A stretch of DNA of 62,104 bases from Candidatus Eisenbacteria bacterium (GCA_035577985.1 DATJZY010000120.1:1-62104); one strand, 5' to 3'. Shown: positions 9,370 to 17,815, numbered from the stretch's first letter. Numbers and translations are program-made. The notes: generated from the letters alone by a model not told the origin.

Positions 9370-9656
9370 TCTTAGCCTCCTCCTTTGCTGCGTCGTTGGT
9401 GGCCCGGACGACGGGCACGTGCATCCTCTTGCGGAGAGGGAAGTCCTGACGCGGACTGTGCCTTAGATCCCAGCAACTACCGTACCATCTCGCGACCGTA
9501 GGCACGCGGAAGAATTTGGGAACTCGACGCCGACCCGCGCGGAGCACATTGCATCTGCGCATGGCATTGCATTCCGATCTACGACCGAGAGGCTGGAAGG
9601 GCCCGCTTGGTTCGTGAATCGATGCGCCGTCCCGATTCTCTGGTGGCGCTGCGGGC

Positions 9657-10370
9657 TCAGGCGCTCTGCATCACCACCGGGCCCGTCGGCTTCTCGCTAG
9701 GGCCCGACGGCTCGATCGTGACGAAGAGCTTGCTGATCGGATCGGTGTAGGCGTCGACCGGGACGCGGAAGGCGGCGCGCACGGTGCCGTCGCCGGCCGG
9801 GGCGAAGTCGCCGCACGGGACCGCGCGATCGGCCACCTGCGCCCACAGGCGGTACGTCTGACCGGCCGGGAGCACGGCCGCACCGCGCAGGACGACGGCG
9901 CCGCGCTTGGAGTCGAGGTCCAGGGCGACGGTCCCGATGCCACCGGCGCCGCCGGTGCCCGCGATGGAGAAGCTCTTCACGACGTTCGGCTCGAGCAGGA
10001 GCTGGGACACCTGCCGCTCGATCGAGAGCTCCCGGTGGGTCCGGTACGAGTCGATGCCGAGCGCGAGCGCCAGGCTGGCGGCGATCGCCGCCGCGAAGCG
10101 GCTCCATACCACGCGCCGCGGCCGGCGCACCTGCTTCTTTCCGTGCTGCGCCTCGGCCGCGCTCATGATGCGGGTCTTCAGGGCCGGCGGCGGCTCGGCG
10201 ATCGTCGCGTAGGGGAGGAGACCGAGCGTCGTCTGGAGACGGCGCACCTCGGCGGCGAGCGCCGCGTCGCTCGCCATGCGGCGCTCGAGGTCGCGCGCCT
10301 CGGGAGCGGGAAGCTCACCGAGCACGTACTGGACCGCCTGGTCCTGCTGATCGACGTCGTCGAGCGCCAT
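9657..10370 (-). CDS. RskA-type anti-sigma factor
   Basis: A 237-residue membrane protein. The N-terminal part (1-75) is a helical anti-sigma domain with the pattern YVLGELP...E...RR. A single membrane segment (about 92-108) follows a basic stretch, and the extracytoplasmic C-terminus has the RskA domain pattern (YRLWAQV, then FVTIEPSGPSEKPTGPVVM). Its ATG overlaps the stop of the upstream sigma factor by one base (TGATG), so the pair is translationally coupled. It should hold the sigma factor at the membrane until released by an envelope signal. A much longer reading into the sigma gene is only a shadow. Confidence 0.9.
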   Translation of the reverse strand: MALDDVDQQDQAVQYVLGELPAPEARDLERRMASDAALAAEVRRLQTTLGLLPYATIAEPPPALKTRIMSAAEAQHGKKQVRRPRRVVWSRFAAAIAASLALALGIDSYRTHRELSIERQVSQLLLEPNVVKSFSIAGTGGAGGIGTVALDLDSKRGAVVLRGAAVLPAGQTYRLWAQVADRAVPCGDFAPAGDGTVRAAFRVPVDAYTDPISKLFVTIEPSGPSEKPTGPVVMQSA

Positions 10371-10939
10371 CACTGCACCAGATCGCCGAGCTGTTTCTTC
10401 ATCGTGAGGAGGCCGCGCCGGCACCAGCTCTTCACCGTGCCGAGGGGGGCGTTCAAGTCGTCCGCGATCTCTGCCTGGGTGAGCCCCTGGAAATAGGCCA
10501 TTTCGAGCGCGCGCCGCTCGTTGTCGGGAAGCGTCGCGAGGGCGGCGCGGACGCGCTCGCTGGTCTCGCCCATCGAGAGTCGTTCGACGGGTGTCGGCTC
10601 GGCCACCGGAACGGGCATGGCCGCATGGTGGTCGCGCAGGAGACGCACCCGCCGGGTCCGGCGCCGCAGCCGATCGATCGCCCGGGTCCGGACGACGGTC
10701 GTGAGATACGCGCCGACCGAGCCGCGGCTCGCGTCGTACGTATTCTCGTTGCACAGCGACAGAAAAACCTCCTGCGTCAGGTCCGCAGCCTCGTCGGCGC
10801 TGCTGAGCACCGCCAGGGCGAGACCGTAGACCAGCTTCGAGTGTCGATCGTAGAGAGGGCCGAGCGCGGAGGGGTCCTCCGACAAGGCCGCGAGCAGTTG
10901 CTCATCCGGCTGGTTCGACCAGTCCACCCGTTCGTCCAC
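10370..10939 (-). CDS. ECF RNA polymerase sigma factor (SigK-like)
   Basis: A 189-residue sigma-70 family protein with region 2 (ALGPLYDRHSKLVYGLAL through DLTQEVFLSL and AYLTTVVRTRAIDRLRRR) and region 4 (LPDNERRALEMAYFQGLTQ, AEIADDLNAPLGTVKSWCRR). The linker and partner type match the SigK/RskA pairing. It directs transcription of a regulon that probably includes its own operon. Target genes cannot be inferred here, although the downstream-encoded anti-sigma and the exported DUF4394 protein upstream (stop at 11039) are natural candidates. Confidence 0.93.
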   Translation of the reverse strand: MDERVDWSNQPDEQLLAALSEDPSALGPLYDRHSKLVYGLALAVLSSADEAADLTQEVFLSLCNENTYDASRGSVGAYLTTVVRTRAIDRLRRRTRRVRLLRDHHAAMPVPVAEPTPVERLSMGETSERVRAALATLPDNERRALEMAYFQGLTQAEIADDLNAPLGTVKSWCRRGLLTMKKQLGDLVQ

Positions 10940-11038
10940 GCAAGTTCGCGGAAAAGTCGCATGGCCCTACCACATCCGAAGGAGCACTTCGAAATCTGCT
11001 CCCCCTACGCGCGACGCCACGCCTTGGATGCAGGCCGT

Positions 11039-11827
11039 CTAAGGACGCGATTCGCCAGTGATCACGGCGAGCGAGACGACGGGGCGCCCCGGCCCGGGGA
11101 TGGCGCCGACGGGGGTGGCGTGGCCGGTCTTGAGGTCGATCGTATAGAGGGTGCTGCCGGTGGCGGCGAAGGCCTCGTCGCGGCCGTCGGCGTCGGTCAC
11201 GACGTCGAGGCCGCAGAGCGGGTCGAAATCCACCCCGAGGGGGCCGACGGTCTTGAGGATGCCGTCGTTGGCGGGGTCCTGGGTCACGAGGACGTCCAGG
11301 TCGGTGTCGATGTCGTAGAGCATGGTGGTGGCGACCCCGGCGCGGTTGTTGGCGTAGCCGGCGGCGCCGATGCGCGGCCGGGCGCCGGCGTGGGGGTCGT
11401 CGGGCGCATAGGCGAGCGGGGTGTCGACCGCGGTCGCGCCGATCGCCACGTTGACCCGCAGGTTGCGGCCGTCGGACGAGACGAGCCGCAACCGGTCCAG
11501 CGCGGGGGTGAAATCCACGCCCGAGCGGACGTCCCCGTCGAAGGGGACCGTGAGCGTCGAGACGAGCGTCGCCTCGCCGGTCGTCGTGTCGATGGTGTAG
11601 ACGTCGGTTCCGCCTGCGAGACCGTACAGACGGCCGTCGGCGGGGCGCTGGTCGATGCCGACGAGCTTGTCCGAGACCCCCTTCGGCACGAAGGTCCGGA
11701 TCGGCGCGGAGGCTCCCGGCTGGAAGACGACGAGCGAGCCGTCGTCGAGGAGCGCCACCAGCGTCCGATCGCCGGCGTGCGCCGCCGACATCGCGAGCAG
11801 GAGCACATAGGCGAGCCATCGGGTCAC
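11039..11827 (-). CDS. Exported DUF4394 protein
   Basis: A 262-residue protein with a signal peptide (cleavage after AAHA, near residue 18). The repeated pattern of propeller-like strands includes LVGIDQRPADGRLYGL, VGVDFDP, and repeated TLYTID elements, which is the DUF4394 signature. It is a predicted six- or seven-bladed periplasmic propeller of unknown function. It is encoded upstream of the ECF sigma/anti-sigma pair on the same strand, 99 bases before the sigma start, consistent with membership in one stress-response unit. The start opens directly into the signal peptide. Confidence 0.85.
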   Translation of the reverse strand: MTRWLAYVLLLAMSAAHAGDRTLVALLDDGSLVVFQPGASAPIRTFVPKGVSDKLVGIDQRPADGRLYGLAGGTDVYTIDTTTGEATLVSTLTVPFDGDVRSGVDFTPALDRLRLVSSDGRNLRVNVAIGATAVDTPLAYAPDDPHAGARPRIGAAGYANNRAGVATTMLYDIDTDLDVLVTQDPANDGILKTVGPLGVDFDPLCGLDVVTDADGRDEAFAATGSTLYTIDLKTGHATPVGAIPGPGRPVVSLAVITGESRP

Positions 11828-11836
11828 GCGCCCCTG

Positions 11837-12547
11837 TTAGCCGTGCGCGCGGTGGGCGCGCAATCCCGGCGGCGCGGCCGGCGCGACGAGCGCCGCCAGC
11901 GCGTCGGCGCGCGACGGCAGGCGTGACCGCCGCTGCTCGTGGACGAAGGCCACCGCGAACGCGAAGGCGTCGTTCCGACCCGGAACGAGCACCAGATCCG
12001 GCACCCAGCGCTCGAGGCCGAGCGACACGACGAGATCGTGGGCGCCGCGCGGCAACGTCAGGTCGAGCACCACGACGTGCGGATGGACGAGGTCGCAGAG
12101 ATCCCGCGCCTGCACGGCGTCCCACGCGAGCGAGACGCCGGCGCCGTCGTTGGCGAGCACGCGCCGGAGCCCGAGCAGCGCGCCCGGGCTCGGGCCGGCG
12201 GCGACGACCCGAGGGCTGCGGCGCTGCCGGCGGCGCACGAGCGCGGCGATGGGATCGGCCGGGCGGAGGGCAGCCACGACCGCCACGCCGCGCAGCGAGA
12301 CGACCTGCTCGGCGCCCGGCACGGTGACGCATGCCGCGAGCGGCGGCGCGGCGCGCGCCGGCCAGCGGGCGATCGCGTCGAGCACGCATGGCGCCGAGAG
12401 GTTCGCGACCACCGCGGCGGCGTCGTGCGCGTCGACGCGCGCGGCCTCGGACGGCGGCACACACGCGACGCGATGGGAGGCGAGCCCGATGCGCTCCCAC
12501 GCAGAATCGGTGTCGAGCACCAGCACCGTTCGCTCGCCGGCTCCCAT
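11837..12547 (-). CDS. Degenerate two-receiver-like regulatory protein
   Basis: A protein of about 236 residues, Ala/Val/Arg-rich. The start at 12547 (MGAGERTVLVLDTDS) gives a receiver-like first strand; the longer reading from 12631 only adds arginine-rich sequence. A second receiver-like half begins near residue 115 (RVVAAGPSPGALLGLRRVL) and reaches a plausible phospho-acceptor strand, HVVVLDLTLP. The first half lacks a clear acceptor aspartate and lysine. No output domain is present, so it could be a signal adaptor or a decayed response regulator. Confidence in gene is good, in function low. Confidence 0.6.
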   Translation of the reverse strand: MGAGERTVLVLDTDSAWERIGLASHRVACVPPSEAARVDAHDAAAVVANLSAPCVLDAIARWPARAAPPLAACVTVPGAEQVVSLRGVAVVAALRPADPIAALVRRRQRRSPRVVAAGPSPGALLGLRRVLANDGAGVSLAWDAVQARDLCDLVHPHVVVLDLTLPRGAHDLVVSLGLERWVPDLVLVPGRNDAFAFAVAFVHEQRRSRLPSRADALAALVAPAAPPGLRAHRAHG

Positions 12548-12649
12548 GCACGAACGCGGTGCAATCCGGACGCCACGACCCGTGGCCCGACGACCCGAGC
12601 GCCACGAGCGGCGGCGAAACAGGACGTGCAACGTCGCGTCGCGTGCGCT

Positions 12650-14044
12650 TCAGGGTGAAACGAGGGCGACGATGCGCAGCGGGCCGCCCGATCCGCCGCC
12701 GATCTTCATCGGCAGCGCCACCACCCACGCGCCCGTCTCCGGCACTTCATCCAGGTGCGCGACGTTCTCCAGGCCGGGCACGTCGGCTGCGCCCACGATC
12801 TGATGGACCGGGAAGTCCTGCGACGGGCCATGATCGATGCTCGCCGTGTCGACGCCGATGGCGGTCACCCGGCGGTCGCGCACGAGCAGCGCGGCCGCTT
12901 CGGCACCGAAGGACGGAAAGTGCAGCGCGGTCGTCGCGCCCGGCGTGTCGTCGCCGTAGTAGCGCTTGCGATCGGGCCAGCGCGCGCCCCACCCCGTGCG
13001 CAAGAGGACGATCGTTCCCGCGGCGATGCGACCGTGGAGCCTTTCCCATGCCGCGACGTCGTCCACCGTCAACCGGTAGTCGGCGTCGCGCGCGGCGGCG
13101 GCCTGGACGTCGATCACGACCGCAGGCCCGACGAGCCGTTCCGCAGGAATCTGGTCGACCGTCCACTTGCCGTCCGCGAAGTGGATGGGCGCATCCATGT
13201 GGGTGCCGCCGTGCTCCGGGGCGCAGAACGCGTTGGCGGCATAGAAATACCCGGCGGCGGTCTTGCCGTGCGCGAGCTGCTTCAGCTCGAACCCCGAGGG
13301 CGCGGTCGGCCAGTAGGGCGTACGATCGTCGAACGTCCACGTGAGATCGACCACGCGCGCGTGCGCGAGGTCGAAGGACGCGGGAGACGGCGCCAGCGGC
13401 CCGACGTCGAAGCCGACGTCGAGGATCGGATAGTCACGCCAGTCCTTGTAGTCGAAGTGCCACCACTCCGAGGGGTGGACGAAGAAGCCCTCGCGCTCCA
13501 TGGCGGCGCGCAGGGTCTCGCGATGGGCGCGCGCGTCCGCGTCGCCGCCTTTGAAAGTCGGATACGCGCGCTCGGTCATCTCGTCGTAGCCGCTCGGCAT
13601 CGCCACCATGGCGCCACTCGCGCGATCGAACAGCGCGACGTCGACGGCGGCGCCGCGGTTGTGGCGCGATCCGCGCGCCGGGTCGGCCACGAACTCGCGC
13701 TTGTCGGCGGGGGTCGCATCCCACAGGGCCTGCGTCACGCTCCACGGACGGTACGCGTCGAAGACGACGATGCCGAACCCGTCGGCTCCGAGCGCGCGAT
13801 GCACGCGCACGAGCGCTTCGGCGACGGGCCGCTGCAGGAGCGCCCGCGCGGCCGGATAGAGACGGCGGTGGGCGACGTTGTCGTCGGTCGCATACCGCAC
13901 GTCGAGCCGGATCGTCGGATCGAGCGCCACGACGTCGACCAGCTCGGGTGCGCGCGTCGCCGTTGCATCCACCGGCGGGCCCCCGACCGCTGCCGCCCCG
14001 CTCGCGACCAGGGCGAGCACCGCGACGAGCCATCTGCTCCCCAT
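12650..14044 (-). CDS. Fusion of VanX-like D-Ala-D-Ala dipeptidase and kynurenine-formamidase-like cyclase
   Basis: A 464-residue exported protein (signal peptide about 1-20). Residues 30-210 are a D-alanyl-D-alanine dipeptidase (M15D): DAYRP at 96-100, the zinc motif S126-R-H128...D135 and E193-W-W-H196 are all present. Residues 228-464 are a cyclase/metal-dependent hydrolase: the metal motif H278-G-G-T-H282-M-D284-A-P is intact, with a later H...GTDTASIDHG-like active-site loop. Both halves therefore look active. VanX-type enzymes cut D-Ala-D-Ala; cyclase relatives open or close amide/lactone rings. It lies 2 bases from the next gene at 14047 on the same strand. The fusion is unusual; the joint substrate is unknown. 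Confidence 0.88.
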   Translation of the reverse strand: MGSRWLVAVLALVASGAAAVGGPPVDATATRAPELVDVVALDPTIRLDVRYATDDNVAHRRLYPAARALLQRPVAEALVRVHRALGADGFGIVVFDAYRPWSVTQALWDATPADKREFVADPARGSRHNRGAAVDVALFDRASGAMVAMPSGYDEMTERAYPTFKGGDADARAHRETLRAAMEREGFFVHPSEWWHFDYKDWRDYPILDVGFDVGPLAPSPASFDLAHARVVDLTWTFDDRTPYWPTAPSGFELKQLAHGKTAAGYFYAANAFCAPEHGGTHMDAPIHFADGKWTVDQIPAERLVGPAVVIDVQAAAARDADYRLTVDDVAAWERLHGRIAAGTIVLLRTGWGARWPDRKRYYGDDTPGATTALHFPSFGAEAAALLVRDRRVTAIGVDTASIDHGPSQDFPVHQIVGAADVPGLENVAHLDEVPETGAWVVALPMKIGGGSGGPLRIVALVSP

Positions 14045-14046
14045 GC

Positions 14047-14751
14047 TCACGCTCCCGCGGGCACGACGTCCGCGAACACGAAGCCGTCCCGCTCCACCAC
14101 GTCGCCCATGGTGACGGCGATCGGCCGTGCGAACATGGGCCCCGCCGTCACCACGGTATGGAACTCGCCGTTCTCGCCGCATGGATCGACGTCGCCGGGC
14201 AGCGCGTCGAGGAAGGCCCGATCGAAGCGCCGGCCTGCGAACGAGCGATCGAGCCTGCGCGGATCCACGCAGACGATCCTCGCCTCGAGGCCGGCGTCGA
14301 TCATCTCGCGCGCCAGCGCGCCGGTATCCCGCCCCCAGAGCGGAAAGACCGGGTGCATCCCGACCTCGGCCAGGCGCGCCTCGCGGTAAGCTCGGATGTC
14401 GGCGAGGAAGAGGTCGCCGAAGACGACGTGGGTGGCACCGAGCTCCCTCGCTTGGACCAGACCCTGCGTCATCGCCGCTTCGTATGCGGCGTTCGGACAC
14501 GGATTCGGAATGCCCACGCGGACGACGGGTAGGCCGAGCGCGGCCACCTGCCGCGCCAGCACCTCCTCGCGCACGCCGTGCATCGCGATCCGCCCGAAGC
14601 CCTCGGTCACGGTGGTGAGCACGCCGACGACGTCGATGGTCGCGGCTCGCCGCGCCTCGTACAGGGCGAAGGCGCTGTCCTTGCCGCTGCTCCACGCCAC
14701 GATCGCCCTCGGCCGGGAGGTGTCCGCGGAGTCGTGGCGGGCGGTGGTCAC
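14047..14751 (-). CDS. Dph6-like adenine nucleotide alpha-hydrolase (ATP pyrophosphatase)
   Basis: A 234-residue cytoplasmic protein of the diphthine-ammonia ligase/PP-loop family. It opens with the PP-loop AWSSGKDSAFAL, has the family segments HGVREE, PVVRVGIPNPCPN, THVVFGDLFL and FPLWG, and the late GENGEFHT motif. It should adenylate a carboxylate or thiol-accepting substrate; bacteria have no diphthamide, so its physiological role is different from eukaryotic Dph6. GTG at 14751 overlaps the stop of the gene at 14748 (GTGA), showing coupling. The neighbouring VanX-cyclase fusion may share a pathway with it; this is inference. Confidence 0.88.
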   Translation of the reverse strand: MTTARHDSADTSRPRAIVAWSSGKDSAFALYEARRAATIDVVGVLTTVTEGFGRIAMHGVREEVLARQVAALGLPVVRVGIPNPCPNAAYEAAMTQGLVQARELGATHVVFGDLFLADIRAYREARLAEVGMHPVFPLWGRDTGALAREMIDAGLEARIVCVDPRRLDRSFAGRRFDRAFLDALPGDVDPCGENGEFHTVVTAGPMFARPIAVTMGDVVERDGFVFADVVPAGA

Positions 14752-15602
14752 GGGTCGACGAACGCTCCGCTCGGCGACCCGACGTCGAGGGTCACTTCCT
14801 GCGTGCGGATGAACCCCGCGATGTACGAGCCCACGTGCGTCCCGCCCTGCGACATGCGCATCTTCGCGTCGGGCGCGCAGACGTGGGCCTCGGAGAACGA
14901 GTCGCGCGTCAGCTTCACGAGCGATCCGGCCGAATGGAGCTGGATGTCGCTCGCGACCAGACCCGATCCCGTGTCCGGTCCGAAGAAGGAGCTGGGTCCG
15001 AACGAGGCCTTGCCGACCACGTCGATGGTGGACGCGGTCTGCACGCGAAGCTGCGCGTTGCGGCTGATCTTGACGTCGCAGAAGACGTACGCGCCACCCG
15101 TCAGCACGAGGTTGCCGGCCGAGAGCATCGTCCCGTGCACGCGCACGCGCCCGTACACGCCCGGGGGCAGCACGACCGTGCCGCCGATCGCGACGTCCAC
15201 GTCGAGGTTCGTGGCGCAGGCCGGGAACGGGACCGGGAACCCGCAGGCGGCCTTCACGTCGGGGATGATCGGCGTCGTGAACGGCGTCGAGGGCGGTCCG
15301 AACTGCTCGATGACGTTTGCGAAGAGCTGTTGGAGGACGGTGCTCATGGGATTCTTGTCGAAGCGCACGCGGTCCGCCGCGACGATCGAGTTCGGCGCGG
15401 TGAAGAAGCGCGGCGCCACCAGGCGGCCATCGAACAGGTTCACGCCGACGTCACCGTCCGAGATCGTGGGCCCCTTGGTCTTGAGCGTGGTGGTGGCGAA
15501 CAGGACGTAGTCGTCGAGGTTCGTGCTCGGCTGCGCCCTCGCCGGGGCTGCGAAGAGGAGCATCAGGACGGCGGCCACACCTACGACAGTGCTGCGAAGC
15601 AT
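14748..15602 (-). CDS. Secreted hypothetical protein with beta-helix-like repeats
   Basis: A 284-residue protein with a signal peptide (cleavage after ARA, residue 23). The start at 15602 is supported by a gggagg ribosome site. The mature protein is rich in short beta-strands in the pattern of a right-handed beta-helix or polymer-forming sheet (TVVLPPGVYGRVRVHGTML, LVLTGGAYVFCDVKI, IDVVGKASFG). Similar segments occur in ice-binding/bactofilin-like and collagen-binding proteins, so an extracellular structural role is possible. It is the first gene of the operon with the Dph6-like and fused dipeptidase genes. Confidence 0.72.
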   Translation of the reverse strand: MLRSTVVGVAAVLMLLFAAPARAQPSTNLDDYVLFATTTLKTKGPTISDGDVGVNLFDGRLVAPRFFTAPNSIVAADRVRFDKNPMSTVLQQLFANVIEQFGPPSTPFTTPIIPDVKAACGFPVPFPACATNLDVDVAIGGTVVLPPGVYGRVRVHGTMLSAGNLVLTGGAYVFCDVKISRNAQLRVQTASTIDVVGKASFGPSSFFGPDTGSGLVASDIQLHSAGSLVKLTRDSFSEAHVCAPDAKMRMSQGGTHVGSYIAGFIRTQEVTLDVGSPSGAFVDP

Positions 15603-15706
15603 GATCGTGCCCTCCCCTCGCGGCATACCACGCGCGCCGTCGAACGTGTCAAGCAACTTCGTGACGGGTTGCTCGCAGGTCGGCCGGCCGGATACATGGC
15701 GCGCCC

Positions 15707-16471
15707 ATGGGAACGATCGCGATCACCGGCTCGGCGTCCGGCATCGGGGCGGCGGTGCGCCGCCGGCTCGAGTCCGACGGCCATCGTGTGATCGGCGTCG
15801 ATCTGCGCGGCGCCGAGATCGACGCCGATCTCGGCACGCCCGCGGGACGCAGCACGGCCGCGGCGCGGGTGCGCGAGCTCGCCGGCGGCCGGCTGGACGG
15901 GGTCGTCGCGTGCGCCGGCATCGGCCCGCACGTCCCCGACGGCGCGGCGATCGTGTCGATCAACTACTTCGGCGCGGTCGCGATCCTCGAGCAGCTCCGC
16001 GAGACGCTCGCCGTCGCGCGCGGCGCCGCGGTCGCCGTGTCGTCGAACTCGGCGAGCATCCCGTCGAGCGACAACGAGATCGCCGCCGCCTGTCTCGAAG
16101 GAGACGAAAGCGCCGCGCGACGGATCGCGACCGACCTCGCCGGCCAGTCCGCGTACGGCGGCTCGAAGCTCGCGCTCGCGCGTTGGGTGCGGCGCGCGGC
16201 ATCGAGCGCCGCGTGGGCCGGCGCCGGCGTGCGCCTGAACGCGGTCGCGCCCGGTGTCGTCATGACACCGCTCCTGCAGGGCGGGCTCGATCACGCGGTG
16301 CTGGGAGATGCGATCCGCAATTTCCCCATCCCGCGCGGCGCCTTCGGCAAGCCCGAGGAGATTGCGGGCGCGATCGCGTTTCTGCTCGGCCGGGACGCGA
16401 GCTACTGCAACGGGAGCGTGCTATTCGTCGACGGTGGGACGGACGCGCTGCTGCGTCCGGAGCGGTTCTAG
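15707..16471 (+). CDS. SDR of the 3-alpha-hydroxysteroid dehydrogenase type
   Basis: A 254-residue SDR. It starts almost directly with the coenzyme motif TGSASGIG, has an aspartate after strand 2 (VDLRG, NAD type), ACAGIG in place of NNAG, and a Ser...YGGSK catalytic set. The layout with NYFGAVAI, the SSNSASIP stretch and an insertion before the Tyr is that of 3-alpha-hydroxysteroid dehydrogenase/carbonyl reductase relatives. The steroid link comes from family resemblance only. Its stop codon shares the palindrome CTAG with the stop of the convergent gene at 16468. Confidence 0.85.
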   Translation: MGTIAITGSASGIGAAVRRRLESDGHRVIGVDLRGAEIDADLGTPAGRSTAAARVRELAGGRLDGVVACAGIGPHVPDGAAIVSINYFGAVAILEQLRETLAVARGAAVAVSSNSASIPSSDNEIAAACLEGDESAARRIATDLAGQSAYGGSKLALARWVRRAASSAAWAGAGVRLNAVAPGVVMTPLLQGGLDHAVLGDAIRNFPIPRGAFGKPEEIAGAIAFLLGRDASYCNGSVLFVDGGTDALLRPERF

Positions 16472-16728
16472 AACTCCCACTTGAACCGGATGCGCACGGC
16501 GTCGCTACCCGGTCCCCACACGCGATCCTCGCCGTCGAAGCGCAGGCTGAGCCTGCCGCCGCGGAGCAGGTTCCCGGTCGGGACGTCGAACGACACGATG
16601 TTGTTGTTGTCGACGCCGAGCGCGTAGTGGGGAGGATCGCGCTTCACTTCCAGGTCGTACCCGTTGGGGAAGTGGAGAAACGAGGGAAGAAACATCCAGC
16701 CGAAGAGTGTGGTCGTCGCGAGGACCAT
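16468..16728 (-). CDS. Small secreted or outer-membrane strand protein
   Basis: An 86-residue protein. The ATG at 16728 is chosen because caggagg lies 7 bases before it. A hydrophobic N-terminus precedes beta-rich sequence, ending in RIRFKWEF; a terminal Phe with alternating residues is typical of the last strand of an outer-membrane barrel. It may be the remaining C-terminal part of a larger barrel, or a very small one. Its TAG stop overlaps the TAG of the SDR gene (shared CTAG). No family recognised. Confidence 0.55.
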   Translation of the reverse strand: MVLATTTLFGWMFLPSFLHFPNGYDLEVKRDPPHYALGVDNNNIVSFDVPTGNLLRGGRLSLRFDGEDRVWGPGSDAVRIRFKWEF

Positions 16729-16906
16729 CGCGGAGCCCTCCTGAGTCGGGGGTACGCTCAACCAGTTCGGCTGCCTATCCCGTCGAATCCCGAGCGCAGC
16801 GCCTGCGCGGACTGCGCTGCGCGCCGCGTCAGCCCAGGGCCCCGTGCGGGCCGGATCGCGCTCCAGAAGCGCCCCGAAACGAGCCCGAAAACGGCTACGA
16901 AACAGC

Positions 16907-16936
16907 TTGACGGCCGGACGCGGGCGCGAGTAGCAA
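16907..16936 (+). promoter_or_regulatory. Putative sigma70-type promoter of the 16981 gene
   Basis: TTGACG (16907-16912), 18 bases, then TAGCAA (16931-16936), 45 bases before the start codon. The tandem paralogue at 17864 has TTGACA-18-TACCCA at the same relative place, which supports both. Confidence 0.45.
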
Positions 16937-16980
16937 TCGCGCAGGTCTCGAGCGCGAACCGATCACGAAGGAGGGGCTCA

Positions 16981-17697
16981 ATGAAGGTTCGACAGGTCAT
17001 GGCGGCGGCCGCATTGCTGGCGTTCGGAGCCGGCTCGGCGCTGGCCGCAAACCAAACGATTCTCGGCAAGGCCTTCACGGTGAAGAACCCGGCCACGCCG
17101 GACCGCCGCAAGGTCGTCGTCGTCGGGAAGGAGCAGGGAAGCCCGAACACCCTCGTCGGCGATCCCACGGCCAACGGCGCCACGCTCACGATCAACGCCA
17201 ACGGCGGGACTCCCTCCTCGCAGACGTTCGTGCTGAATCAGGGGACCTCGAGCGCCGCCAAGCCGTTCTGGACCGCCGTCGGCACGACCGGCTTCAAGTA
17301 CCGGGACCCCAAGGGTGACCAGGGCCCGGTGAAGCTGGCGTTCATCAAGAAGGCCCCGAGCGGGACCTTCGCCATCAAAGCCATCGTGGCTGGCAAGCTG
17401 GATGGCGGGACGGTCATCGTGCCGCCGGACCCGGGGACCGACGGCTGCGCGGTGCTCTCGATCAACCTGGGTGACGCCTACAACGTGAGCTTCGGGAGCG
17501 ACAGCCTCATCAAGAACGTGCTGAACAAGCTCTTCAAAGCGAAGAAGCCGAGTCTCGAGGGGGTCTGCGGCGTGACGACCACGACCACGATTCCCACCAC
17601 CACCTCCACCACGGGCCCCGTGACCACCACCACCTCCACGTCGACGACGACGTCGACGACGATGGCGGGCTCGCCGAGCGCGGCGTTCCTCGAATAG
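16981..17697 (+). CDS. Secreted Thr/Ser-tailed protein with the W...GFKYRD module (paralogue A)
   Basis: A 238-residue protein with a signal peptide (cleavage after ALA, near residue 22) and a strong ribosome site (aaggagg). Residues 27-185 form a beta-rich module starting TILGKAFTVKNP, with FW near 96 and GFKYRDPKG near 104-112, ending with a disulfide-like Cys pair. The C-terminal 40 residues are a Thr/Ser linker (repeats of TTT and STS) followed by MAGSPSAAFLE. The tail resembles exposed O-glycosylated linkers or anchors. The adjacent gene at 17864 is a paralogue. The family is not one I can name. Confidence 0.8.
   Translation: MKVRQVMAAAALLAFGAGSALAANQTILGKAFTVKNPATPDRRKVVVVGKEQGSPNTLVGDPTANGATLTINANGGTPSSQTFVLNQGTSSAAKPFWTAVGTTGFKYRDPKGDQGPVKLAFIKKAPSGTFAIKAIVAGKLDGGTVIVPPDPGTDGCAVLSINLGDAYNVSFGSDSLIKNVLNKLFKAKKPSLEGVCGVTTTTTIPTTTSTTGPVTTTTSTSTTTSTTMAGSPSAAFLE
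17571..17664 (+). repeat. Low-complexity Thr/Ser-coding tract
   Basis: Degenerate ACC/ACG/TCC repeats encode the Thr/Ser-rich tail of the 16981 gene. Such a tract is prone to length change; its remarkably similar counterpart is at 18461. Confidence 0.8.
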
Positions 17698-17720
17698 ATC
17701 GCCTTGTACGATGCGCGGTC

Positions 17721-17756
17721 GCCCCCGGGACTCCGGTCCCGGGGGCGTCTTTATTT
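17721..17756 (+). terminator. Rho-independent terminator
   Basis: A perfect 10-base-pair stem (17721-17730 with 17737-17746), 6-base loop, then gtctttattt. It ends the 16981 transcript, about 24 bases after the stop. Confidence 0.85.
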
Positions 17757-17785
17757 CGCGCGGGCGACAATCGCGAAAAATGGCC

Positions 17786-17815
17786 TTGACAGCCTTTCCG
17801 TTGCCGGGTTACCCA
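17786..17815 (+). promoter_or_regulatory. Putative sigma70-type promoter of the 17864 gene
   Basis: TTGACA (17786-17791), 18 bases, TACCCA (17810-17815), 48 bases before the start codon. It mirrors the arrangement upstream of the 16981 paralogue. Confidence 0.45.

Noticed and set aside
9370..9656. A small gene or RNA in this 287-base gap
   Set aside because: No frame with a ribosome site or conserved-looking protein, and no strong hairpin with a T-run.
12650..14695. Extension of the VanX-cyclase gene to a 681-codon frame
   Set aside because: The upstream part overlaps the Dph6-like gene out of frame and is Arg-rich, whereas the start at 14044 opens directly into a signal peptide.
16729..16980. 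A coding region in this 252-base gap
   Set aside because: Readable frames are short and Arg-rich; only the promoter of the 16981 gene could be supported.
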